Shown here: in pieces, positions 7,766-13,997 of the stretch
How the letters are laid out: each line of letters begins with the position of its first letter
Numbering within the stretch: position 1 is the first letter of the stretch
DNA from: Physocladia obscura
Taxonomy: Eukaryota; Chytridiomycota; Chytridiomycetes; Chytridiales; Chytriomycetaceae
Direction of reading: 5' to 3'
Length of the DNA: 13,997 nt
Assembly (NCBI GenBank): GCA_027596945.1
Contig: JADGJH010000831.1
Coordinates: 1 to 13,997 of the forward strand
Position numbers and translations under genes: made by a program
The notes under the pieces: model-generated
Database searches by the model: none
Told to the model about the DNA's origin: nothing
The model's input: only the letters and a program-made list of their open reading frames with translations

Positions 7766-9237
7766 TTATGATTTATTATCCGGCGGAATGTATGTATTCA
7801 TACTATTATTGGCCCCAGCAGCGTCTTTAATAATGTTTTGAACTCCCACTGGCACAAGTTTCATTGCACGGCCAATATTTGCCGTCCAAGGAATAACTAC
7901 CTCGGCACTCCGCCCATTTGTCAAAATATTTAATATTTCTTCGGCCACTTCCTCTGGGGACAAAGTTGGGAATAAATCGAAGCGGTATTTTACACCTCGA
8001 AAAAGATCTGTGGATATCAAGCCTGGATAAATACCAGAAAATTTGACGTTTCTGTTATTCATAATTATTTATTTATCTTTTTTGAGAAAGTAAATACACT
8101 CACGTGTGTTTCGTTTCTTGAATCATTGATTCGGTGAAGCCAGAAACGCCAAATTTGGATGCACAATATTCAGCTGTTCCAATCAAAAAATTAAAAATAA
8201 AAAAAGCACAAAAAATTATGGTAAAATAATAAAAATAAAAAGAGTGTACCGACTCCTGCAATTCCTCCAATTCCTAAGAGTGACGATACATTGAGCTATC
8301 GCGTTTAATTTTTAAATATATATGACTATTTCTTTGACTTACAATATGACCGTGATTCGATTCAATCATTTGCGGTAAAAAAACTTTTGTCGTCCACATG
8401 GTTCCAAGAAGATTAACGTTGATAACTCTATTAGTGTTACGAAAATTATCCTACTTGCCTTAACGACACCTTTTTTTTTTTTTTTTTTTTAGCCTGTACG
8501 CACCGTTAAATGACACTAGGCCCCAGTTATAGAAATTTTTTCCCCCCGATTATGCCAGCATTTTTAATAAGAATTTTTTTTTTAATTTTTTTTTTATTAT
8601 ATTTTTTTTTTTAATTTTTTTTTTTTTTTTAAAATTTTATTTTTTTTTTTTAATAAATTTTTTTTTTTTTTTTTTTTTGTCTCCTGTACTCACCGTTCAA
8701 TGACACTAGGCTCCAGATCTAGAAATTTTTTCCCACCGAGTATTCCAGCATTGTTAATCAGCATTGTTGGAACTCCGATCTGCAACGAGAATTGAATATT
8801 TTGTTAATAACAAGCGGATTGATACCTTTTCATTGATGCGATCGCCGATTTTTTTCACAGCAATGTAATCAGACACATCGCAGGGGAAATACGTTACTTT
8901 TTCTGTAGACATGTTTTTTAAATAAACAAAGATATTAAAAATGTAAAAACCTGAATCAAAGTTTTCAGTCAGAGGTGCAATTGAAAGAATGATTACATGC
9001 TTCGGTTTGTATTTCGTTAGTAGACGTTTTACGATCGCAAGGCCGACACCCTGTGAGCCTGTTTTTTTGTTTAAGTTAACTTTTTTTTTTTTTTTTTTCG
9101 CCAATACCTCCTGTCACAACCACGATTTCTTCACTCCAGTCGACAAAAACAGCTGGATTCGCTAGTTTAAATAAGAACAACACCGACGTTATCAGAACTA
9201 GAATAGTGGCTAAAAATGTCGAAGTCTCCAATATCAT
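7766..9237 (-). CDS. Short-chain dehydrogenase/reductase, SDR16C / retinol dehydrogenase-like, 8 exons, 295 aa
   Basis: Exons on the - strand are 9237-9108, 9058-8951, 8902-8826, 8779-8694, 8427-8343, 8295-8250, 8173-8104 and 8051-7766; they sum to 888 nt in one frame. Residues 3-25 form an N-terminal membrane anchor (FLATILVLITSVLFLF), as in RDH10/HSD17B11/DHRS3-type enzymes. The Rossmann motif TGGSQGVG is at 42-49 and CDVSD at 87-91, then NNAG 114-117 and the catalytic tetrad Asn139 (VINVNLLGTMW), Ser167 (VSSLLG), Tyr180 and Lys184 (YCASK). YPGLISTD and a C-terminal SMNTY end complete the fold. It should be an NAD(P)-dependent oxidoreductase of lipophilic alcohols or ketones (sterols, retinoids, long-chain lipids) at the ER or lipid droplets; the substrate cannot be read from sequence. 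The ATG at 9237 follows an in-frame TGA. Introns are 46-76 nt except intron 4 (8428-8693, 266 nt), which contains a degraded repeat of exon 4 and long T-runs. Intron 2 (8903-8950) is 3n and stop-free. Confidence 0.87.
8489..8580 (-). repeat. Degraded second copy of SDR exon 4 and its donor site
   Basis: Positions 8491-8580 align without gaps to 8681-8770, exactly 190 bp away. They cover the intron donor, most of exon 4 and its NNAG region. I count 16 mismatches in 90 positions. In this copy the donor becomes GTGCGT, the reading frame gains TAA stops (at the DL and at the codon before CGG), and NNAG becomes KNAG, so it cannot serve as an alternative exon. The mismatch types point to sequencing or assembly error (see findings). 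Confidence 0.8.
8572..8678. repeat. A/T-only low-complexity tract inside SDR intron 4
   Basis: For 107 bases there is no G or C, mostly runs of 9-18 T broken by short A-rich interruptions. A further T20 run lies at 8471-8490 beyond the degraded exon copy. Such tracts are hard to sequence and assemble, so their length and the surrounding order are unreliable. Confidence 0.85.
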
Positions 9238-9241
9238 TCAA

Positions 9242-9271
<30 letters not shown>
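9242..9271. repeat. Perfect T15-A15 palindrome in the SDR upstream region
   Basis: Fifteen T are followed directly by fifteen A, four bases upstream of the SDR start codon (9237). It could act as a nucleosome-excluding poly(dA:dT) promoter element or fold as a cruciform, but homopolymers of this kind are also frequent assembly errors. It marks the change from CpG-normal to CpG-poor DNA. Confidence 0.7.
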
Positions 9272-9272
<1 letters not shown>

Positions 9273-9311
9273 AAATGAATCTGCAAGAGAAAATACCAAA
9301 TAAGCTGAGAT

Positions 9312-9608
9312 ATGTTCACCCTGACAGAAAATCCAACAACCCATTCAGACAAAGAACTGACAAAGAAAGAGCAAAAGAGTCAGCCATCTGACATGAGTTT
9401 GCGCAGCATGTCAAAGAGCAAAGAAAATTGCAATTTCAATGTTGTGCCCTTGAATAGTGGTGGTGGTGGTAATCATGGGAGGTATAAATGGGCTGGAAAA
9501 TTTGGACTCTTCTTGAAGTTGATGATATTGCAGAATCCAAAAAAAACAAATAAAACTTTGGCACCTGAGCCTTTGAGGAATTGTTCCAGCAATTTTGTTG
9601 CTGGTTGA
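9312..9608 (+). CDS. Possible first exon of an unknown gene, low support
   Basis: An ATG at 9312 opens a 98-codon frame ending in TGA at 9606-9608. It starts 75 bp from the divergent SDR start. The N-terminal part is Ser/Lys/Asn rich and disordered-looking, with a GGGG stretch; the later part (WAGKFGLFLKLMIL) is hydrophobic. A T-rich stretch ending ttatttcag at 9640-9648 looks like a splice acceptor, so this could be exon 1 of a spliced gene, but I could not join it to a clear downstream exon. No family is recognised. CpG is already rare here. It may be a chance frame in decayed repeat DNA. Confidence 0.25.
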   Translation: MFTLTENPTTHSDKELTKKEQKSQPSDMSLRSMSKSKENCNFNVVPLNSGGGGNHGRYKWAGKFGLFLKLMILQNPKKTNKTLAPEPLRNCSSNFVAG

Positions 9609-9770
9609 CATTTCTTGTGTACTTTATTATCTTTACACATTATTTCAGTGTAGTGATCACTGTAGATGGCCTCTTTCAGTTGTTAGTGCATTGCAGTTAT
9701 GTTTATTAGATCTTGAATTCCAAATCTTTAATGAAAGCTTTGTATTTCAATTCTTATTTATTGAACACAG

Positions 9771-9899
9771 AGAATTAATGGACCAGCTATATTTGGCAGT
9801 GAATTATTCCAGACTGTTGCCACTGGTCATGGAATTTTAACATATGTTAATGTCTCATTAATCCTCTGTTTGTCTGGGATCAGTGAGATGCAACCCTAA
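9771..9899 (+). other. Exon-like open stretch after a splice acceptor
   Basis: Directly after ttgaacacag (9761-9770) the frame starting at 9771 reads RINGPAIFGSELFQTVATGH and on through a hydrophobic stretch to a TAA at 9897-9899, 42 codons in all. The residue mix looks like real protein rather than AT-rich noise, and it has no ATG of its own. A preceding candidate exon from 9649 (VVITVDGLFQLLVHC) has the right flavour. Phase does not close cleanly with the frame at 9312. It may be part of a decayed gene; the family is unknown. Confidence 0.25.
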
Positions 9900-10310
9900 T
9901 GAAAATTTGTCAAAAATGCCATGTTTTTGGCCATTACTGTTAGATCCTGATTATAAACTTTAAAACAGACAAAACTATCATGTTTGCCGTACCTAAGAAC
10001 AGGTCTTCATGTAGTTTGGCACGGTTTCATTCATTGGTGGTGGAGAATGATCATTTTAAATGGGAATTTTGAAACATTTGTGATTTAAAAACAAAGTTAC
10101 ATACTTTAGATTTTCCAAAACATAACTTTATCTTTACTTTTTATAATATGTTTCAGAATTCTTAACATGTTGACCAGGGTTGTTTCTGATACATCTAGCA
10201 CATACAGCGCTCAGTGGAATATCACCAAAAAAAAATAAAGTTATTCAAATCAAAAGATATAAAGCTGAAACTTAAGTCATGTTTAATTATTATTAAAAGT
10301 GTCTTTTACA
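9900..10310. other. AT-rich stretch with no assignable feature
   Basis: Only short frames occur on both strands. CpG is rare (three sites by eye). I see no RNA gene, tandem array or terminal repeat. Confidence 0.5.
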
Positions 10311-10793
10311 CTAAAAAAAAAAATCCAAATTTTGTCTGACAACTGTCGGTGAGACAACTTCCAAAAACTTGTAAACATCATGCACAGCTTCAATTCTCAA
10401 TGAATCAACATGAATCTTGCAACATCCTAGATGTATCACTTGATTAAACACCGTATGTACATTTGAATTGTTAATATTGGTTACTGCTTTATTGAATTTA
10501 CAATTTTTGAAAACAGTGATTTCAAGTTTGTGAAAAATATTAAGAACCTATTTTAAACACTTAATAATACAATATAAAACACTTGCTTGACATTAAAAAA
10601 ACAATTCAGAATCTTTGCTTTGTTTTACAGATCCAACTTTTGAAATTCGGCACATATTCCATCTGGACAACCTCAAAAACAATCTGATCACAAGCTTTGG
10701 CCACAAATTCACCTAAATCCACTAAGTACATGAAAATTGTCCTTTTGCTGATCTGTTGAAGATTTGGGACACCAGAATTTATTTTAAAAAAAC
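10311..10793 (-). pseudogene. Decayed exon-like fragments of an unknown gene
   Basis: Two open, protein-like stretches lie on the - strand. The first runs from 10793, just after ttttcag, to about 10629 before a GTAAAA donor, and includes MYLVDLGEFVAKACDQIVFE. The second runs from 10547, after aaaatag, to a TAG at 10313-10311 (78 codons) and includes VFKNCKFNKAVTNINNSN and DSLRIEAVHDVYKFLEVV, somewhat like leucine-rich or F-box-associated repeats. The phases of the two do not match through the visible splice sites and there is no clear start, so the gene is broken or my junctions are wrong. No family is claimed. Confidence 0.3.
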
Positions 10794-11470
10794 CTGAAAA
10801 TTACAACTTTTCATGAAGAGTGACAACAGCCTAATTTAAACAATCAATATCATACACTTAATTGATATTGAAAGCATTAAACAGATTCTACAAATTGTTT
10901 TCCAGCCTTGTATTTTGAATAAAGTCAAACAAAAACAAAACATTTTTGCACATATTTGATTTACACAACACCAAACAATCCAATTTCCCTGATTCCAATG
11001 GCCATAGTCTTCTTCAATCTTTTTGAGACCCAGAAGTTTTTCCGTGAAGTTAGAAGTCCAAAAAACAACTTACCGGCTTCAAATTACAGCATACCCTGGC
11101 ATATTCATTATTGCAATAACTGCGCACAATTTGTTTTATTGAAAATAGTTGCAAAATAGTACTAAATCAGGTTAGTATTCATATTGTAAGATCAAAAAAG
11201 CAGAGCAAAAAGGAACAGACAACAACACCTTTCTATTTCTTTTCACTTTGCTTTCCTGATCCAATTTTTAGTTGGGTTTTGGTTTATCTGGTTGCCAATC
11301 TCATCAAACAATAGCAAAAGAAAGAATTGTTTTGCTAACAGAGCAACACAATAAAAATCTCACTTGGTACTACTGCAAATCCCAGGAAAAATTGAATTTA
11401 GATGCTCTAGGTGTATTCCTTTGTGTTGTTTTAAATAAAAAAATAAAATTTAATTTATTCCAACTTTAAC
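10794..11470. other. AT-rich stretch with only short doubtful frames
   Basis: Two + strand frames of 65-67 codons (10956-11159 and 11272-11469) begin at ATG but look like noise. On the - strand a GTAAGT at 11073-11068 followed by TTCTAAC resembles an intron start and branch site, next to a protein-like stretch (KIEEDYGHWNQGNWIVW) near 11016-10966. Nothing here can be assembled into a gene. Confidence 0.35.
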
Positions 11471-12580
11471 TCAAGCACCATCTGCTTTGACATCTTCAAA
11501 ATTTTTTTTGGCTTCTTCATTGCCATTTTTTTTTGCATTCCCATTGGCTAGTAGATCTTCATAATCATCGTCATCTTCCAAAACAATTTGCTCTACTGAA
11601 AGTTGTAGTCTTTTTGTCAATTTCTAGACATTTGCATTGATTTTAATCTTGATCTTTCAAACATGTTTTGCCAAAAGTGTCAATTGGTCTTTTTGTAACT
11701 TCAATTTTTTGGCCATTCCATTTGTGGAAGTCCTTCAACTTTGATTCCAGCCAGCCAAACTTTCAAGAAACTTTTGAATTGAAATTTCTTCTTGATCAGA
11801 GCAAAAACCTGTAGTAAATAAATTAGGTCATACAAATGCAATTAAAAAACAGCAATTATACCTTCTCAAGAAGATGGTCATTGACTACTTCTTGAAACTT
11901 TTTTCTGATATTTGAATGTCTTTGTTCAATTGCCAATTTCATATTTGCAAATGCCATACTTTAGAATTGATGCTGCTTTTTGTCAGACATTTCTATCTCT
12001 GTTGGCAACAGTGCATTTAATGTTTTTACCTCTGCATCCCAGTGTGCAACTTTTAGAATATGAGCTGGTGTCAACTGTTTCAGTATCTGCTTGTATTCTG
12101 TTTTTCCATTTTTGTTGACTTTGCTTTTTAACAAATTCAAAAGTCTAAACTGCCCTCTCTTTTGATTTATGTTAGAATTCTTAACTTTGAATTAGATTTA
12201 CCTTTACAATGCATCCCCTGTTCTTTTTTTTTTTTTCACCATTAGCACCTGCATCTGCATTTTTTTATCTGCACATGCTGCCATTTTGACTTCCAATCTG
12301 GCTTCTTTCCCAAATATATCCCATTGCATATACAAACAATGCTGATTTTGATTTTCTTCAACTTTTACATATTCAGATAATCAACTGGCTGAATTGACTG
12401 TCAATGAACCAATGGCATTTGTGAAATTAATTGGATCTTGTACTGTCAATGTTGGCACATTGGTATTCAAAGCTGTCTGGATGAGAGGGAGCACAGTGTT
12501 TGCCTTTGTTACAGGTTTTAATTTCAATATGTTGTTGACAAAGTTCTGTTTTGTTCTCAATTATTTCAGTTTCAGACATT
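11471..12580 (-). pseudogene. Decayed multi-exon gene with acidic C-terminal tail, family unknown
   Basis: A candidate start at 12580 reads MSETEIIENKTELCQQHIEI, then the frame shifts to a stretch ending AACADKKMQMQVLMVKKK. Clear introns follow: 12201-12159 (GTAAAT, branch TTCTAAC, AAAAG) and 11861-11809 (GTATAA...TACAG). The exon between them reads LLNLLKSKVNKNGKTEYKQI, VAHWDAEVKTLNALLPTEIE and IRKKFQEVVNDHLLEK, but has a TAA at 11963-11961. The next exon (VFALIKKKFQFKSF) ends in TGA at 11703-11701. A last open stretch, 11623-11471, carries the acidic QIVLEDDDDYEDLLANG tail. Other defects are a TGA at 12383-12381 and an A13 run that throws the frame. The helical, Lys/Glu-rich character and its place after a transposase on the same strand suggest a repeat-associated gene or a silenced host gene. 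I do not recognise the product. Confidence 0.45.
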
Positions 12581-12699
12581 CTGCACAAATAAAAAAATAA
12601 ACACTGAATTCTTGTTCTGTCTGGTACCACCAGCAACAAGAATCCTTCCCTTTACACTCAGGCTGCACTTGGTCAATGCCAGCATCTAAAGCCACCTCA

Positions 12700-13740
12700 T
12701 CACCTATTGCCCTGGTCACTCAACCATGTCCTGTCGCGTGGGGGTAAACATTTCTTTGGAAGCTTGTATTTACTAGTCAAATCATCAGGCAGTCCACCAC
12801 ATTTTCAAAACAATCCTTCAAATGACATAGTTTTAAATTTTTGCAGAACATCAGCAATAATGATTTCAAAAAGAACTGTGCTATTTTCAATAAAATGACA
12901 TTGAAATGATTTCTTGACCACCACAAACATGATTTCAATTGGATTGAAAAATGGGCAATATGCAGGTAAAAATAGAAACATCCCCAAAGATTGCAAATAG
13001 TATGTCACATTTGGGTGGCAGTGAATTTTGGCATCCTCAAGTATTGGTCCAGGAAATTTTTTCACTTGACTTAACATCAAAGCTAATGAGTGGCATGCTT
13101 CCATAAACTCTTTCCAATCAAAAGTTCCAGATGTCATCCAAGTTCCAAAATGTTCATCAAGACCCACAAAACACAATTAGGAGACTCTTGCTTTTCAATT
13201 AAATTCACTGTAGTAGTATATCTTTTTTCCACTAACTCCATAGTCTTTTTTTTGCAGTATATTTTGGTTATCAAAAGAAACTTCATCCAAAAATACAAAA
13301 TTCATATCAATTCAATTGATTGTATTTAATTTGTTGCAAAATCAAACAACATCATCAACAAATATTTGAATTGCTCTGAGCTCAATCACTTTTCAAGTCA
13401 ATCCAGCTTCATGGAAAATATGGCACACAGAGCTTGCACTAATGGTGACTTGAAACTCTTTTTCAAATTGATCCTCAGTTTCATCAATGTTGTTCAACAA
13501 GCTAGGTTTGACTTTCAATTTTATACTTTTCCAAGATACTTTTTTGCTTTTAGAACTAAGACTTTTCCCACTTTCAAAATCAGAAATCCAGTACTAATTA
13601 TTGAAGGTGATTTTTGAAACAAATTTGCAAGATGACTCTTCTTCAATCCGAGAAAATAGACATATACATGCAGTACCACATTAATTCTTTACTAGCCTGC
13701 TTATGACTGACATTGTTTAGAATTTCTCTCTTTTGTTGAA
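12700..13740 (-). pseudogene. Dead Tc1/mariner-IS630-type DDE transposase
   Basis: One frame runs without any indel from 13560 to a TGA at 12702-12700 and shows the family layout. In order: SASSVCHIFHEAGLT (helix-turn-helix part), NFVFLDEVSFD with the first catalytic Asp, CFVGLDEHFGTW, PILEDAKIHCHPNVTYYL with the second Asp, then LPAYCPFFNPIE with the third acid, and FEGLF.KCGG at the end. An N-terminal helix-turn-helix segment (QQKREILNNVSHKQASKEL, then LGLKKSHLANLF) is visible between 13740 and 13580 in another frame, so a shift or intron lies there. Six internal stops interrupt it: TGA at 13395-13393, 13344-13342, 13314-13312, 13197-13195 and 12807-12805, and TAA at 13179-13177. Several fall where relatives have Arg (LT*K, VV*FC, FEGLF*KCG), as expected from CGA to TGA. 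The enzyme cut and pasted DNA once; this copy cannot. No terminal inverted repeats were found. Confidence 0.8.
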
Positions 13741-13794
13741 AACTTAGTTAATACACCACAATGCTATTTTCATACATTTTAAGGTCCAAAAATG

Positions 13795-13893
13795 CATCAC
13801 AATGGATTAAAATGCAGTAAATGAAAGCAATGCTACCCCCCACAATGGAAATACCATCACAATACACTAAATCTATCACAATGTATCACAATG
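13795..13893. repeat. Cluster of ATCACAAT short repeats
   Basis: ATCACAAT occurs at 13796, 13856, 13875 and 13885, and the last two form an exact tandem of TATCACAATG (13874-13893). Related CACAATG words occur near 13756 and 13841. They sit just beyond the N-terminal end of the transposase, where subterminal binding repeats of a Tc1-like element would lie, but no matching inverted copy was seen on the other side. Confidence 0.45.
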
Positions 13894-13997
13894 CATACAC
13901 AATTTAAGAAATATATTAATAACATTCTAAAGAAATTAACTGTATTTCAAAGTAATTACAAATATATACTTTATTTATTTACAATTTCTGAAAAATT
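13894..13997. other. AT-rich window end without features
   Basis: Almost only A and T with short ATATAT words. No frame, RNA or repeat boundary is visible before the window ends. Confidence 0.5.

Noticed and set aside
7245..7841. 198-codon + strand frame as a single protein
   Set aside because: It reads through two introns of the p24 gene and past the true stop at 7675; only its first part (up to 7431) is p24 exon 4.
8491..8580. Mutually exclusive alternative exon of the SDR gene
   Set aside because: The copy has in-frame TAA stops, a damaged donor and an altered NNAG, and its mismatches look like base-calling errors.
12394..12600. 68-codon + strand frame opposite the decayed gene
   Set aside because: Hydrophobic low-complexity reading of the antisense strand of AT-rich DNA; no start context or homology.
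12700..13560. Alternative genetic code (TGA as Trp) to explain the TGA codons in the transposase
   Set aside because: The hydrolase ends cleanly at TGA and all intact genes use TGG for Trp. CpG loss and Arg positions explain the TGA codons better.
12600..13997. Terminal inverted repeats bounding the transposase
   Set aside because: I looked for reverse complements of ATCACAATG on the far side and found none; the element end may be lost or outside the window.
1..13997. tRNA, rRNA, CRISPR or bacterial operon features
   Set aside because: No cloverleaf with tRNA box motifs, no rRNA-like conserved words, and no regularly spaced repeats were seen; all clear genes are spliced eukaryotic genes.

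Overview
The window is eukaryotic nuclear DNA, most likely from a fungus and possibly an early-diverging (zoosporic or chytrid-like) one. The genes are split by short GT-AG introns, mostly 43-115 nt and often with a CTAAC/CTAAT-type branch site. Intergenic gaps are very short, and the gene content is typical of fungi: an Arb2-domain protein, a p24 cargo receptor, a TKL kinase with an HGDLK catalytic loop, an epoxide-hydrolase-like enzyme and an SDR16C-type dehydrogenase. The phylum is inferred, not shown.

Positions 1-9,240 are a compact, intact, CpG-normal gene block. In order they hold: the last exon of an unrecognised coiled-coil protein (+, 49-863); an Arb2/FAM172A-like protein (-, 2098-894, 4 exons, 322 aa); a membrane-anchored epoxide-hydrolase-like alpha/beta hydrolase (-, 3703-2469, 3 exons, 374 aa); a TKL protein kinase with a long helical N-terminus and C-terminal extension (+, 3812-6531, 5 exons, 824 aa); a p24-delta/Erv25 ER-Golgi cargo receptor (+, 6603-7675, 6 exons, 229 aa, with a probable GC-AG intron); and an SDR16C/retinol-dehydrogenase-like enzyme (-, 9237-7766, 8 exons, 295 aa). 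I assembled each spliced model by hand. In every model the exon phases close and the family motifs become continuous across the junctions.

Positions 9,241-13,997 are different. This stretch is AT-rich and almost free of CpG, with about a dozen CpG by my hand count from 9,601 to the end. It holds only doubtful or broken coding sequence: one uncertain first exon, two decayed multi-exon genes, and a dead Tc1/mariner-IS630-type DDE transposase. The transposase stops are nearly all TGA, several where the family carries arginine, as expected from C-to-T deamination of CGA. It reads as a methylated or RIP-like silenced repeat island beside an active gene block.

The genes form no obvious pathway. 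The most useful observations are: a second, degraded copy of SDR exon 4 exactly 190 bp away whose differences are almost all A/C or G/T swaps, which suggests an assembly artefact; the sharp CpG-depletion boundary; convergent genes with interleaved poly(A) signals; the GC-AG intron; and three stop-free introns of length 3n that can mislead gene calling. I found no convincing new multi-gene system.
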